Assembly (NCBI GenBank): GCA_027486935.1
Contig: JAIXOF010000099.1
Location: 1-64,000, forward strand
Direction: 5' to 3'
Length of the DNA: 64,000 nucleotides
Origin: Cyanobium sp. C1_MAG_00004
GTDB taxonomy: Bacteria; Cyanobacteriota; Cyanobacteriia; PCC-6307; Cyanobiaceae
The number at the start of each line of letters is the position of its first letter. The stretch's first letter is position 1. The notes below the pieces were generated by a model. The model had not been told where the DNA came from and ran no database searches. It was given only the letters and a program-made list of their open reading frames with translations. The translations under genes were made by a program, and so were the position numbers. This document shows positions 17,458-28,764 of the stretch, one piece after another.

Positions 17458-17889
17458 ATGAGCGTTCGTCTCTATGTCGGCAACCTGCCGACCGCCTTTG
17501 ATGCCAAGGAGCTTGAAGCTCTGTTCACGGCCGTGGGCGAGGGGGTGCGGTTCAAGCAGGTCAATGACCGTGACACCGGTGCCTGCCGTGGCTTTGGCTT
17601 CGCCAATGTCGACGACGCCAAGCTGGCCGAGGCTGTGATCGAGCAGCTCAATGGCAAGGAGTTCGGCGGTAACGCGCTGCGCATCGAGATCTCCGAGCGC
17701 CGCGATGCCCGCGCTGGCGGCCCTGGCAACGACCGTCGCGGCCCCGCTGGCAGCAACCCCGTGGCCCGCAAGGCCGTCAACAAGGTGGTGCATGCCGACA
17801 GCGTCGACAGCGAAGCCCCCGACCCCCGTTGGGCCGGCGAACTCGCCAAACTGAAGTCCCTGCTCGCCAACCAGACTGCAGCTGTCTGA
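17458..17889 (+). CDS. RRM-type RNA-binding protein
   Basis: The 143-residue protein has one RNA recognition motif with RNP2 LYVGNL (residues 5-10) and RNP1 RGFGFANV, followed by an Arg/Gly-rich linker (RRDARAGGPGNDRRG) and a short acidic tail. Cyanobacterial Rbp proteins of this type are cold- or stress-induced and some help target photosystem mRNAs to thylakoids. The role here is inferred from family. The stop lies inside the presumed start region of the next gene. Confidence 0.9.
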   Translation: MSVRLYVGNLPTAFDAKELEALFTAVGEGVRFKQVNDRDTGACRGFGFANVDDAKLAEAVIEQLNGKEFGGNALRIEISERRDARAGGPGNDRRGPAGSNPVARKAVNKVVHADSVDSEAPDPRWAGELAKLKSLLANQTAAV

Positions 17890-18841
17890 GCCCGAGATCT
17901 GGACCTGGAAAGGCCTGGACATTGCTTTCACGCATGTTCCAGGCCCCACGTCGGCAGCACCCCAGGTGCTGCTTGTCCATGGTTTTGGCGCCAATCGCAG
18001 GCACTGGCGCCACAACCTGACCAGCCTGGCCCGGGTGGCTGGTGTCTGGGCGATCGATCTGCTGGGATTCGGTGCCAGCAGCAAGCCACCATCCCAGCTG
18101 CAGGGCGAAATCGCCAGGGCTGGGGCGGTGCGATACGGCTTTGACCTCTGGGCCGAGCAACTGCTGGCCTTCACGAGCGAAGTGATCGCTCCAGCCGCCC
18201 CCGCCACCCCCCTGCACCTGGTGGGCAACTCGATCGGTGCCGTGGTCACCCTCAATACGGCCCGCCTGCTGATCGCCCAGGGACAACCACCGGCAGGGGT
18301 CGTGCTGATCGACTGCGCCCAGCGCACCCTGGACGACAAACGGGCCGCCAGCCTGGGGCTGGTGGAACGGGCCAGCCGGCCCCTGGTCAAGCAACTGGTG
18401 CGGCGCCGCTGGCTTCTGGCCCTGCTGTTTCGCAGCCTGGCCCGCCCAGCGGTGATCCGCCAGGTGCTGCAACGGGCCTACCCCAGCGGTGCCCACGTCG
18501 ATGCCGAACTGGTGGCGCTGTTGCACGGGCCCAGCACCGAACCCGGGGCCCTGGAAAGCTTCCGAGGCTTTGTGAACCTGTTCAACGATCACCTGGCGCC
18601 GGACCTGCTGACCCAGATCGACGGGGCCAGCCCAGGGGTGCCCGTGCGCCTGCTGTGGGGCGCGGCCGATCCCTGGGAGGATCCAGCTGAGGCCCGCCAA
18701 TGGGCGGCAGAGCATGGCTGCATCCAGGAGCTGGTGGTGTTGCCCGGGCTGGGGCACTGTCCCCACGACGAAGCACCGGAGCTGGTGAACCCGATCCTGC
18801 GGAGCTGGATCGCAGCCTCGCCTGAACGGGTCTCGCCCTAG
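17882..18841 (+). CDS. Alpha/beta hydrolase with no canonical start codon
   Basis: The protein shows VLLVHGFGANRRHWRHN (oxyanion region), nucleophile Ser in VGNSIGAVV, Asp in LLWGAADPWEDP and His in GLGHCPHDE, so it is a complete alpha/beta hydrolase. The first ATG, GTG or TTG in frame is a GTG at 17966, inside the core beta strand. Family-like sequence (EIWTWKGLDIAFTHVPG) continues upstream of it. The frame is open only from 17855, and it contains CTG codons at 17876 and 17882 next to the RRM gene stop. I mark CTG 17882 as a provisional start. Substrate is unknown. Its TAG stop shares the CTAG at 18838-18841 with crtB. Confidence 0.8.
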   Translation: MSEPEIWTWKGLDIAFTHVPGPTSAAPQVLLVHGFGANRRHWRHNLTSLARVAGVWAIDLLGFGASSKPPSQLQGEIARAGAVRYGFDLWAEQLLAFTSEVIAPAAPATPLHLVGNSIGAVVTLNTARLLIAQGQPPAGVVLIDCAQRTLDDKRAASLGLVERASRPLVKQLVRRRWLLALLFRSLARPAVIRQVLQRAYPSGAHVDAELVALLHGPSTEPGALESFRGFVNLFNDHLAPDLLTQIDGASPGVPVRLLWGAADPWEDPAEARQWAAEHGCIQELVVLPGLGHCPHDEAPELVNPILRSWIAASPERVSP

Positions 18842-19773
18842 CGCACCTGGGCCACCACAAATGAGCGGGGCAGATCCAGCAGCTTCCCTGCCGTGGGCAC
18901 ATAGGCCCGCTTGTTGAACACGTCGTAGCCGTGCTGCTCGATCACATCGAGAATCCCCCGGTACAGCCGCAACGACGCCCAGACCGGCCAACGGGCATCG
19001 GGTGCCAGCCAACGCACCCCCGCCTCGCTGCGGGCAAACCAATCACGGGCCCGCTGCAACTGAAACGCCATCAGGCGGCGCCAGTTGTCGTCCACGACGC
19101 CGGCCATCAGCTGCTCTTCGCTGACGCCGAACCGGGCCAGTTCATCGAGCGGCAGGTAGATGCGGCCCCTCCCCCGGTCTTCGCCGACGTCCCGCAGGAT
19201 GTTGGTGAGCTGATTGGCGATGCCCAGGGCCACCGCCGCCGTCGAGGTGTCAGGGGGCTGGCTCCAGGGAGCGCTGGTGTAGGCCGAATCAAGGCCCATC
19301 ACCTCCTGGGTCATCAGACCGACCGTGCCGGCGACGCGATAGCAATACAGCTCGAGCTCCGCAAAGCTGGCGTAGCGGTGGTTGAACAGATCCATGCGCT
19401 GACCCTCGATCATGTCCAGGTAGGGCTGGATCGGCTGGGGATAGCGCTCCAGGGTGTCAGCCATGACCCGATCGAGGCCGTCGCAGACCTTGCCGGCGAA
19501 CAGCTCTCGCGTGCGCTGCTCCCAGGCATCCAGACGGGCTGCCAGCTCGTCGGTGGGCCGCTGCTGCGCCTCGGCACTGTCCATCAGCTCGTCGGTGCGG
19601 CGGCACCAGACGTAGATGGCCCAGATCGCCCGGCGCTTGGCCGGGGGCATCAACAGGGTGCCCAGATAGAAGGTTTTGGCCCACTGTGCCGTCTCCTGGC
19701 GGCAGGCCTCATAGGCCTGCTCCAGGTTGGGCAGGGCCACGGCCAGAGCCGGAGAGTTGCCGGCGATCGCCAC
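18838..19773 (-). CDS. crtB: Phytoene synthase
   Basis: The 311-residue enzyme joins two geranylgeranyl diphosphates to 15-cis-phytoene. It carries both Asp-rich motifs, DELMD in YVWCRRTDELMD and DVGED in LTNILRDVGEDRGRGRIYLP, plus YCYRVAGTVGLM. I start at the GTG at 19773 (VAIAGNSPALAVALPNLEQA), 2 nt after the crtP stop. An ATG at 19827 would lie inside crtP. The crtP-crtB order is the usual cyanobacterial operon. Confidence 0.95.
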   Translation of the reverse strand: MAIAGNSPALAVALPNLEQAYEACRQETAQWAKTFYLGTLLMPPAKRRAIWAIYVWCRRTDELMDSAEAQQRPTDELAARLDAWEQRTRELFAGKVCDGLDRVMADTLERYPQPIQPYLDMIEGQRMDLFNHRYASFAELELYCYRVAGTVGLMTQEVMGLDSAYTSAPWSQPPDTSTAAVALGIANQLTNILRDVGEDRGRGRIYLPLDELARFGVSEEQLMAGVVDDNWRRLMAFQLQRARDWFARSEAGVRWLAPDARWPVWASLRLYRGILDVIEQHGYDVFNKRAYVPTAGKLLDLPRSFVVAQVR

Positions 19774-19775
19774 GA

Positions 19776-21248
<1,473 letters not shown>

Positions 21249-21277
21249 CTAGAGTCGACGTCGGCAACACCCTTTCC

Positions 21278-21628
21278 ATGCCTGACGCCACCCTGCTCAA
21301 GAGCACGACACGCCACATCCGGCTGTTCACGGCCCGGGTCGAAGATGGCGATCTGGTGGCCGATCCGGGGCAACTGACCCTCGATGTGGACCCGGATAAC
21401 GAATTCATCTGGGATCAGGCGACCCTCGAGCTGGTGCAGCAGCGCTTTCGCGACCTGGTGGACGCCCAGGCCGGGGCCGACCTGGACGATTACAACCTGC
21501 GCCGCATCGGTTCTGAGCTGGAGGGCTACCTGCGCGAGCTGCTGCAGGCCGGCACCCTGCGCTACAACCCGGATTGCCGGGTGCTCAACTATTCGATGGG
21601 CCTGCCGCGCACACCCGAGAACCTGTGA
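21278..21628 (+). CDS. ndhM: NDH-1 subunit M
   Basis: The 116-residue protein starts [20 protein letters not shown] and includes [20 protein letters not shown] and [20 protein letters not shown], which identify NdhM. This is a peripheral subunit specific to the oxygenic-photosynthesis NDH-1 complex. The ATG at 21278 fits the family start. The stop overlaps the next gene (GTGA). Confidence 0.93.
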   Translation: MPDATLLKSTTRHIRLFTARVEDGDLVADPGQLTLDVDPDNEFIWDQATLELVQQRFRDLVDAQAGADLDDYNLRRIGSELEGYLRELLQAGTLRYNPDCRVLNYSMGLPRTPENL

Positions 21629-22308
21629 CCCGCTCCCGTTACGACAGAGACGGCAGGGATGGCTACGGGGACTACGGCTCCCGTTACGACTCCCGCTACG
21701 ACCCCCGTTATGAGGAGCGCGGCCCTGCAGGGCGGGGTCCCTCGCGCAAAGGTGGTGGGGCCGGTACTGGCGGCGGCAAGCCCGGCGGTGGTCCAGGAGG
21801 TGGTCCCGGAGGTGGTGGGCCGATGCAGTTCAACATCGGCACGATCGCAGTCCTGGCCGGGGTGCTGGTGGTGGGCATCGGCATCGGCACCGGCATCTCC
21901 AGCACCACCCAGGGGGATCAGGGCAACATCGCCAGCTCGCAGCAGCTCGACATGGCGGTGCCCGACCCCGAGTTCTGCCGCCAGTGGGGCGCCAGCGCCT
22001 TCGTCATGGACATTGAGCTGTACACGACGATGAACCCCAGCTCGAGCTTTGTCACGCAGCCGGCCCTCAAGCCCGGCTGCGTGATCCGCCGCGAGAACTG
22101 GAGCGTGCTGCAAAAGGAAGGTGCGGTCACCGCCGAGCAGATGCGCCAGTGCAAGCAGCGCATGAACACCTTTGCCTACATCGGCTCGATCAAGGACAAG
22201 CCGATCGTGCGCTGCGTCTACCAGACCGACACCAGCGAGAACAAGTTCCTGACCAAAGGCGTGGCCGACGACACGGTCGGCATCACCCCCGAGGCCGATC
22301 AGTTCTGA
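21625..22308 (+). CDS. DUF3172 membrane protein
   Basis: The 227-residue protein begins with a Tyr/Arg/Asp-rich segment ([20 protein letters not shown]), then a Gly-rich stretch, one membrane helix ([20 protein letters not shown]) and a conserved outer domain with paired Cys ([39 protein letters not shown]). It fits the cyanobacterial DUF3172 family of unknown function. The GTG start at 21625 overlaps the ndhM stop. Its last 10 nt overlap rbcR on the other strand. Confidence 0.8.
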   Translation: MTRSRYDRDGRDGYGDYGSRYDSRYDPRYEERGPAGRGPSRKGGGAGTGGGKPGGGPGGGPGGGGPMQFNIGTIAVLAGVLVVGIGIGTGISSTTQGDQGNIASSQQLDMAVPDPEFCRQWGASAFVMDIELYTTMNPSSSFVTQPALKPGCVIRRENWSVLQKEGAVTAEQMRQCKQRMNTFAYIGSIKDKPIVRCVYQTDTSENKFLTKGVADDTVGITPEADQF

Positions 22309-23279
22309 GCCTGCTGCTGGGCCGGCTCCTGCTGCAGGGGCCGCCTCAGCGGGCTGTCGGGGCTGGCGAACACCGGCAGAATCTCGCGCCTGAAGGCCTC
22401 GGCCGCACGCGAGCAGTACCGGGCCGGATGGGTGATCAGCTTGAGCTGACGCCGCACCAGCAGGTCGGCCATCTGGGGCCGGTGCACACTGCCGGCCGAC
22501 AGCTCCCGCTCGATCGAGACCACCGGCAAGAAGGCCGCCCCCAGGCCGCTCTGCACCGCGTTTTTGATCGCCTCGAACGAGTTGAGCTCCATCTCGATCT
22601 TGAGCCGGCTGACGTCGAGGCCCGAGCGGGCCAGCAGCTGGTCGACCATCTTGCGGGTGGTCGACTGGGCGTCCAGACAGACGAAGCCCAGGCGGTACAA
22701 ATCGTCCTTGGTGAGCTCATTGAGCCGGGCCAGGGGGTGCTTGACCGGCAGCACCAGCGCCAGTTCATCGCTGGCATAGGGCACCACCTGCAGCTGCTCG
22801 CTGAGCTCGCTGGGCAACTCGCCGCCAATGATCGCCAGATCGATCTGACCGTTGGCGACGCTCCAGCCGGTGCGGCGGGTGCTGTGCACCTGCAGCTGAA
22901 CGGCCACATCGGGGTACTTTTGCCGGAACAGACCGATCATGCGCGGCATCAGATAGGTGCCGGTGGTCTGGGAGGCACCCACCACCAGCGAGCCGCCCTT
23001 GAGGTTGTGCAGATCGTCAAGGGCGCGGCAGGCCTCCTGGCACTGGCTCAGGATGCGGTCGCAGTAGCTGAGCAGCAGGTGACCGGCCTCGGTCAGCTGG
23101 GCCTTGCGGCCGCCCCGGTCGAACAGCGACACATCGAGCTGCTTCTCCAGGTTCTGGATCTGCAGGCTGACCGCCGGCTGGGTCACATAAAGACTGTCGG
23201 CCGCTTTTTTGAAGCTGCCTTCGCTGGCGATCGCCCGCAGGATGCGCAGCTGATCAAGGGTGAAGGGCAGATCGGCCAT
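22299..23279 (-). CDS. rbcR: LysR-type regulator RbcR
   Basis: The 326-residue protein begins [20 protein letters not shown], with the helix-turn-helix [20 protein letters not shown], and has a standard effector domain ([20 protein letters not shown]). The sequence matches RbcR/Ycf30, the regulator of RuBisCO and CO2-fixation genes; CmpR and NtcB are related paralogues. No rbcL is nearby. The ATG at 23279 gives the family start. Confidence 0.85.
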   Translation of the reverse strand: MADLPFTLDQLRILRAIASEGSFKKAADSLYVTQPAVSLQIQNLEKQLDVSLFDRGGRKAQLTEAGHLLLSYCDRILSQCQEACRALDDLHNLKGGSLVVGASQTTGTYLMPRMIGLFRQKYPDVAVQLQVHSTRRTGWSVANGQIDLAIIGGELPSELSEQLQVVPYASDELALVLPVKHPLARLNELTKDDLYRLGFVCLDAQSTTRKMVDQLLARSGLDVSRLKIEMELNSFEAIKNAVQSGLGAAFLPVVSIERELSAGSVHRPQMADLLVRRQLKLITHPARYCSRAAEAFRREILPVFASPDSPLRRPLQQEPAQQQAQN

Positions 23280-23391
23280 CGCTCTGGGGAACCAGGGTCG
23301 CCCGCAGGCGGTGCGGCAGATGTCCCAGAACTCTAGGGGGCCCGACCTGCCGCCAGAATCGTCTGCTTCACATGCCCTTGCAGACGACGCC

Positions 23392-24126
23392 ATGACCAGC
23401 TCCCTGCACCACAGCAGCTGGGTGATGCTGGCCTTGCTGGTGGGCTTTGCCGCAGTTCACAGCGGCGGCGCCTCGCTGCGGGTCTGGGGCGTGGCGCGCC
23501 TGGGCGAGCGGGCCTGGCGGCTGCTGTTCGCCGCGGTGAGCATTCCGGCGGCGGTGGTGGTGATCGGCTATTTCCTGGCCCACCGCTACGACGGCGTGCG
23601 CCTGTGGAACCTGCAGGACCAGCCCTGGATCGTGCCGGTGGTCTGGGCCGGCACGGCGATCAGCTTTCTGTTTCTGTACCCGGCCACGTACAACCTGCTC
23701 GAGATCCCTGCGGTGCTCAAACCCCAGGTGCGGCTGTACGCCACGGGAATCATCCGCATCAGCCGCCACCCCCAGGCGGTGGGGCAGATCCTGTGGTGCG
23801 CCACCCACCTGCTGTGGATCGGCAGCAGCTTCATGGTGGCGGCCTGCGTCGGCCTGATCGGCCACCACCTGTTTGCGGTCTGGAACGGCGATCGGCGGCT
23901 GGCGAACCGCTTTGGTGATGCCTTTGCCGAGCTGAAGGCCAGCACCTCGGTGATGCCGTTCAAAGCGGTGATCGACGGCCGCCAGACCCTGGTGCTGCGC
24001 GAATTCCTGCGGCCTGCCCAGCTGGGCATCGCCATCGCCGTGGGGGTGTTCTGGTTCGCGCACCGGTTCATTGGCCTGGGTGCGACCGCGTTCTCCCGCA
24101 CGGCCCTGGCCCACTGGCTCGGTTGA
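23392..24126 (+). CDS. NnrU family membrane protein, possible 15-cis-zeta-carotene isomerase
   Basis: The 244-residue protein has about six membrane segments, VLLGF-like starts and the NnrU-type motifs [10 protein letters not shown] and [20 protein letters not shown], whose His residues are candidate haem ligands. Plant Z-ISO, which isomerises 9,15,9'-tri-cis-zeta-carotene between the two desaturases, belongs to this superfamily. crtP and crtB lie 2 kb away. Assignment to Z-ISO is inference. The ATG at 23392 is chosen because a hydrophobic N-terminal helix follows at once. Confidence 0.7.
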   Translation: MTSSLHHSSWVMLALLVGFAAVHSGGASLRVWGVARLGERAWRLLFAAVSIPAAVVVIGYFLAHRYDGVRLWNLQDQPWIVPVVWAGTAISFLFLYPATYNLLEIPAVLKPQVRLYATGIIRISRHPQAVGQILWCATHLLWIGSSFMVAACVGLIGHHLFAVWNGDRRLANRFGDAFAELKASTSVMPFKAVIDGRQTLVLREFLRPAQLGIAIAVGVFWFAHRFIGLGATAFSRTALAHWLG

Positions 24127-24248
24127 GCTGGGCACGGCTGGGCTGGGCTGGGCGGATCCTGAACACCAGGTCCTGACAGAGGCCGGGGCCTTTCGCTCGG
24201 GGCTTCCTACACTCGGGCCTCAGCCTGCCCATTAGGGAGCCCCGCCGG

Positions 24249-26255
24249 ATGCCGTCCGCCGCAGAAGTCGCCTGGTTGATCCCGGTTCTGCCCCTGCTCG
24301 GCGCAGTGATCACCGGCCTGGGCCTGATCAGCTTCAACCGGACCGTCAACCGCCTGCGCAAACCCGTCGCCGTGTTGTTGATCAGCTGCGTCGGCGCGGC
24401 TGCGGTCCTCAGCTACGCGGTGCTTGCCGAGCAACTGGCCGGCGCCCCGCCGACCGAAGTGCTGTTCACCTGGGCCAGCGCCGGCAACTTCAGCCTGCCG
24501 ATGGGGTTCAGGGTCGATGCCCTGGCCGCGGTGATGCTGGCCCTGGTGACCACCATCGCCCTGCTGGTGATGGTCTATTCGGATGGCTACATGGCCCACG
24601 ACAAGGGCTATGTCCGGTTTTTCACCTATCTGGCCCTGTTCAGCAGCTCGATGCTGGGGCTGGTGATCAGCCCCAACCTGCTCGAGATCTACGTCTTCTG
24701 GGAGCTGGTGGGCATGTGCTCCTACCTGCTGGTGGGCTTCTGGTACGACCGCGACGGCGCTGCCAATGCCGCTCAAAAGGCGTTTGTGACCAACCGGGTG
24801 GGCGACTTCGGCCTGCTGCTCGGGATTCTGGGACTGTTCTGGGCGACGGGCAGCTTTGATTTCGAGACCATCGGCAGCGGCCTGCAGAACGCCGTCAGCA
24901 GCGGCGTCGTGCCCGGCTGGGCTGCCGTCGCCCTGTGCCTGTTCGTGTTCATGGGACCGATGGCCAAATCGGCCCAGTTCCCCCTGCACGTCTGGCTGCC
25001 CGACGCCATGGAGGGCCCCACGCCGATCTCGGCCCTGATTCACGCCGCGACGATGGTGGCCGCGGGGGTGTTTCTGGTGGCCCGCCTTCAGCCCCTGTAT
25101 GCCCCTTTTCCCCAGGTGCAGGCCACGGTGGCGGTGATCGGCGCGATCACCCTGGTGCTGGGCGCCAGCATCGCCCTCACCCAGATGGACCTCAAGAAGG
25201 GCCTGGCTTACAGCACCGTCAGCCAGCTCGGTTACATGATGCTGGCCATGGGCTGCGGCGCCCCCGTGGCGGGCATGTTCCACCTGGTGACCCATGCCTT
25301 CTTCAAGGCGATGCTGTTCCTGGGCTCGGGCTCGGTCATCCACGCCATGGAAGAGGTGGTGGGCCACGAGCCGGTCCTGGCCCAGGACATGCGGCTGATG
25401 GGTGGGCTGCGCAAGCACATGCCGATCACCGCCAGCACCTTCTTCATCGGCTGCGTGGCGATCAGTGGCATCCCGCCCCTGGCCGGTTTCTGGAGCAAGG
25501 ACGAAATCCTGGGGGTGGCCTTCGGCCGCTTCCCGCTGCTGTGGGTGGCGGGCTTCGTGACCGCAGGCCTGACCGCTTTCTACATGTTCAGGCTGTACTT
25601 CCTCACGTTTGAGGGGCCGTTCAGGGGCGGCGACAAAGCCATGGCAGCCCAGCTGCTGGCCGCCGCCGGCAAGGGGGCTCCCGAGCACAACGACCACGGC
25701 CATCACGCCGACCACCCGCACGAGAGCGGCTGGCAGATGGCGATGCCGCTGGTGGTACTGGCGGTGCCCTCGGTGCTGATCGGCCTGCTGGGGGTGCCTT
25801 GGAACAGCCGCTTCGGCCTGTTGCTGGATCCCCACGAAGCGATCGAAGCGGCCCAGCACTTCAGCTGGGGCGAGTTTCTGCCCCTGGCCGGCGCCTCGGT
25901 GGGCATCTCGATCACCGGCATCACCGTGGCGGTTCTGGCCTATGCCCTGCACAAGCTCGATCTGGGCACCGCTGTGGCAGGCCGCTTCCCGGCCCTGAAT
26001 GCCTTTCTGGCCAACAAGTGGTACCTCGACGCCATCAACGACAAGCTGTTCGTCCAGGGCAGCCGCAAGCTGGCCAAGCAGGTGCTCGACGTCGATTCGA
26101 AAGTGGTGGACGGCGTCGTCAACCTCACCGGCCTGCTGACCCTGGGCAGCGGCGAAGGTCTCAAGTACTTCAACACCGGCCGGGCCCAGTTTTATGCCCT
26201 GATCGTGTTTGGCGGGGTGATCGCCCTGGTGGTGCTGTTTGGTTCGCTGGGCTGA
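24249..26255 (+). CDS. ndhF: NDH-1 subunit 5 (NdhF)
   Basis: The 668-residue antiporter-like membrane subunit contains YVFWELVGMCSYLLVGFWYD, QFPLHVWLPDAMEGPTPISA, LIHAATMVAAGVFLVARL and GIPPLAGFWSKDEIL. It is the distal proton-pumping subunit of NDH-1. A His-rich loop (EHNDHGHHADHPHES) is present before the C-terminal helices. The last codons GSLG and the TGA lie within the left arm of a 79-nt hairpin at 26241-26319. Confidence 0.96.
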   Translation: MPSAAEVAWLIPVLPLLGAVITGLGLISFNRTVNRLRKPVAVLLISCVGAAAVLSYAVLAEQLAGAPPTEVLFTWASAGNFSLPMGFRVDALAAVMLALVTTIALLVMVYSDGYMAHDKGYVRFFTYLALFSSSMLGLVISPNLLEIYVFWELVGMCSYLLVGFWYDRDGAANAAQKAFVTNRVGDFGLLLGILGLFWATGSFDFETIGSGLQNAVSSGVVPGWAAVALCLFVFMGPMAKSAQFPLHVWLPDAMEGPTPISALIHAATMVAAGVFLVARLQPLYAPFPQVQATVAVIGAITLVLGASIALTQMDLKKGLAYSTVSQLGYMMLAMGCGAPVAGMFHLVTHAFFKAMLFLGSGSVIHAMEEVVGHEPVLAQDMRLMGGLRKHMPITASTFFIGCVAISGIPPLAGFWSKDEILGVAFGRFPLLWVAGFVTAGLTAFYMFRLYFLTFEGPFRGGDKAMAAQLLAAAGKGAPEHNDHGHHADHPHESGWQMAMPLVVLAVPSVLIGLLGVPWNSRFGLLLDPHEAIEAAQHFSWGEFLPLAGASVGISITGITVAVLAYALHKLDLGTAVAGRFPALNAFLANKWYLDAINDKLFVQGSRKLAKQVLDVDSKVVDGVVNLTGLLTLGSGEGLKYFNTGRAQFYALIVFGGVIALVVLFGSLG

Positions 26256-26319
26256 GGGCTTTCAGCCGCCGCGCCCGCGGAGCGGGCCATGCGGCTTTCT
26301 GCCCTCAGCCCAGCGAACC
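26241..26319. repeat. 79-nt hairpin with 19-bp perfect arms overlapping the ndhF stop
   Basis: The arm GGTTCGCTGGGCTGAGGGC (26241-26259) is perfectly complementary to 26301-26319. Inside are a 5x5 mismatch (TTTCA/TTTCT), 5 bp (GCCGC/GCGGC, 26265-26269 and 26291-26295), a 3x3 mismatch and 6 bp (GCCCGC/GCGGGC) closed by a GGA loop. The ndhF stop codon is part of the outer arm. It could end transcription or protect mRNA, but there is no T-run after it. Confidence 0.85.
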
Positions 26320-26462
26320 CGCCGGTAAGGGGGCGCGAGAGGCGGTTGATGCGGGAGAAGGGGCTGAAGCGGAGCTGCCCGCATCGCGGCCTTTAGAGCA
26401 CCTTTGGCCTGCCTCGCCCAAACTCCCGTGCGCCCGCCCATCCCCCTCGCCCGCTCCCCCGC
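26320..26462. other. Spacer between two long hairpins, ndhF-ndhD region
   Basis: No gene is visible. An 8-bp inverted repeat, GATGCGGG (26348-26355) with CCCGCATC (26378-26385), gives this stretch a third, smaller hairpin with a 22-nt loop. The second half is C-rich on the plus strand. Confidence 0.5.
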
Positions 26463-26539
26463 TTGAGCCGGGGGGCTGCCCGAACGTCGCATTGCCAGCT
26501 GCGCTGGCGTGGCGACGGAAGGGCAGCCCCCCGGCTCAA
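26463..26539. repeat. 77-nt hairpin with 19-bp perfect arms upstream of ndhD
   Basis: The arm TTGAGCCGGGGGGCTGCCC (26463-26481) pairs perfectly with 26521-26539. Inside are a 3x3 mismatch (GAA/GAA), 6 bp (CGTCGC/GCGACG), another 3x3 mismatch and 6 bp (GCCAGC/GCTGGC) with a TGC loop. The architecture mirrors the hairpin at 26241-26319 although the arm sequences are unrelated. No flanking target duplication is apparent. Confidence 0.88.
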
Positions 26540-26625
26540 CCCTTCGCTCTGTGTGACATCCCCCATGGCAATCGGGCGGAACCGGCTGGGATTTCTACAC
26601 TCCAGCCAAAGCACCCGCCCTGTCT

Positions 26626-28215
26626 GTGGCCTTTCCCTGGCTGAGCGCCTCGATCTTGTTTCCGATCGGCGCGGCGCTGCTGATCCCGTTCGTGCCCGAC
26701 AAAGGCGACGGCAAGACCGTGCGCTGGTTCGCGCTCGTGGTGGCGCTGCTGACCTTTCTGCTGACCGTCGGCGGCTACCTGAACGAGTACAACCCGGCCG
26801 ATCCGGGCCTGCAGCTCGATGAACACATCGACTGGCTGCCCGACTTGGGGCTGGCCTGGTCGGTCGGGGCCGACGGGCTCTCGATGCCCCTGATCCTGCT
26901 GACCAGCTTCATCACCGCCCTGGCGGCACTGGCGGCCTGGCCGGTGAGCTTCAAACCCAAACTCTTCTACTTCCTGCTGCTGGCCATGGATGGCGGCCAG
27001 ATCGCGGTGTTCGCGGTGCAGGACATGCTGCTGTTCTTCCTGGCCTGGGAGCTGGAACTGATCCCGGTGTACCTGTTGCTGGCGATCTGGGGCGGCAAGA
27101 AACGGCAATATGCCGCCACCAAGTTCATCCTGTACACGGCCGGCAGCTCCCTGTTCATTCTGCTGGCGGCCCTGGCGATGGCCTTCTTTGGCAGCTCCAG
27201 CGGCATGCCGATCAGCTTCGAATACAGCGCCCTGATGGACAAGGGCTTCCCGATCGGCTTCCAGCTGCTCTGTTACGCCGGCCTGCTGATCGCCTTTGGC
27301 GTCAAGCTGCCGATCGTGCCCCTGCACACCTGGCTGCCCGACGCCCATGGCGAGGCCACGGCGCCGGTGCACATGCTGCTAGCGGGCATCCTGCTGAAGA
27401 TGGGCGGCTACGCCCTGCTGCGCTTCAACTGCCAGATCCTGCCCGACGCCCACGCCCAGTTCGCGCCCCTGCTGGTGGTGCTGGGGGTGATCAACATCAT
27501 TTATGCGGCGCTGACGTCGTTCGCCCAGCGGAACCTCAAACGCAAGATCGCCTACAGCTCGATCAGCCACATGGGCTTTGTGCTGATCGGCATCGGCAGC
27601 TTCAGCGCCCTGGGCTCCAGCGGAGCCATGCTGCAGATGATCAGCCACGGCCTGATCGGCGCCAGCCTGTTCTTTTTGGTGGGGGCCACCTACGACCGCA
27701 CCCACACCCTGCAGCTCGACGAGATGGGCGGTGTGGGCCAGAAGATGCGCAAGATGTTCGCCCTGTGGACCGTCTGCTCGCTGGCATCCCTGGCCCTGCC
27801 TGGTATGAGCGGTTTTGTCAGCGAGCTGATGGTGTTCGTGGGCTTCGCCACCGACGACGCATACACCCTGCCCTTCAGGATCGTGATCGACGGCCTGGCC
27901 GCCGTTGGCGTGATCCTGACGCCGGTCTACCTGCTGTCGATGCTGCGGGAGATCTTCTATGGCAAGGAGAACGTCGAACTGGCCTCCCACAGCGAGCTGG
28001 TCGATGCTGAGCCGCGCGAGATCTACGTGATCGGGGCCCTGCTGGTGCCGATCATCGGCATCGGCCTCTACCCAAGGCTGATGACCGACACCTACAGCGC
28101 GGCCATGGAAGCCCTGGTGGCCCGCAACGAGAGCGCGATGAAGGCCCTCACCTCGCCCGCCGGAGGGTCCCTGATCCGCCAGACGGCGCTGAGGGCCCCG
28201 ATGATCCCCGGCTAA
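26626..28215 (+). CDS. ndhD: NDH-1 subunit 4 (NdhD)
   Basis: The 529-residue antiporter-like subunit contains [60 protein letters not shown] and [20 protein letters not shown]. With ndhF it most likely belongs to the D1/F1 respiratory and cyclic-flow form rather than the CO2-uptake form, judged from its close pairing with ndhF and absence of CO2-uptake (chpX/chpY) genes. The start is a GTG at 26626. Confidence 0.95.
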   Translation: MAFPWLSASILFPIGAALLIPFVPDKGDGKTVRWFALVVALLTFLLTVGGYLNEYNPADPGLQLDEHIDWLPDLGLAWSVGADGLSMPLILLTSFITALAALAAWPVSFKPKLFYFLLLAMDGGQIAVFAVQDMLLFFLAWELELIPVYLLLAIWGGKKRQYAATKFILYTAGSSLFILLAALAMAFFGSSSGMPISFEYSALMDKGFPIGFQLLCYAGLLIAFGVKLPIVPLHTWLPDAHGEATAPVHMLLAGILLKMGGYALLRFNCQILPDAHAQFAPLLVVLGVINIIYAALTSFAQRNLKRKIAYSSISHMGFVLIGIGSFSALGSSGAMLQMISHGLIGASLFFLVGATYDRTHTLQLDEMGGVGQKMRKMFALWTVCSLASLALPGMSGFVSELMVFVGFATDDAYTLPFRIVIDGLAAVGVILTPVYLLSMLREIFYGKENVELASHSELVDAEPREIYVIGALLVPIIGIGLYPRLMTDTYSAAMEALVARNESAMKALTSPAGGSLIRQTALRAPMIPG

Positions 28216-28297
28216 GCGCTGCGTTGCAACGCTCCGGAATGGCCTTAATCTTCATTCCCGATCCCAACGGCACCGCCCCTGTGCCGGTTCTGACCGC

Positions 28298-28660
28298 ATG
28301 AAACAGCTGAATTTTCTGCTGATCTTCAGCTTCGGCCTGGCGATGGTGATGTTCACCCTTGAGAACACCGCCGCCACCACCGTCAACTTTTTGCCGGGGA
28401 TCAAGGCCACCATGCCGCTGGCCGCCCTGCTGCTGGTGGTCGGCGGCATCGGCGCCACGGCGGCCTGGGTGTTTGCCGTCTGGACCGGCGTGGTGCGCAA
28501 GGTCGAGGCCGTCCAGGCCCAGGGCGAGATGGAGGCGCAACAGGTGCGCATCCGTGAGCTCGAGAACGACCTGCAGCGCTACCGCGCCACCGTCGACGCC
28601 CAGCTGGGCCTGCTGCCGGCGGCCGGCGAAAGCGGCGGCAGCAGCGTGGCGCTGAACTGA
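28298..28660 (+). CDS. LapA-domain (DUF1049) membrane protein
   Basis: The 120-residue protein has two membrane helices (LNFLLIFSFGLAMVMFTLEN and MPLAALLLVVGGIGATAAWV), followed by a coiled-coil-like tail (EAVQAQGEMEAQQVRIRELE). This is the layout of LapA/LapB-interacting DUF1049 proteins, linked to envelope homeostasis in other bacteria. The cyanobacterial role is not established. It follows ndhD on the same strand. Confidence 0.75.
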   Translation: MKQLNFLLIFSFGLAMVMFTLENTAATTVNFLPGIKATMPLAALLLVVGGIGATAAWVFAVWTGVVRKVEAVQAQGEMEAQQVRIRELENDLQRYRATVDAQLGLLPAAGESGGSSVALN

Positions 28661-28764
28661 GGGACCATCCCCCCTAGTGCCCCTGGTGCCCAAAGGCCAC
28701 TGCCGGTAGCGTGCATTAGTGGTGCAAGGCCCGATGTCACGACCGAACCTCTGCACCCGGGGCC

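Noticed and set aside
24207-25952. A 581-codon minus-strand frame antisense to ndhF
   Set aside because: Rich in His, Gln, Gly and Arg with no fold-like pattern; ndhF on the plus strand is unambiguous.
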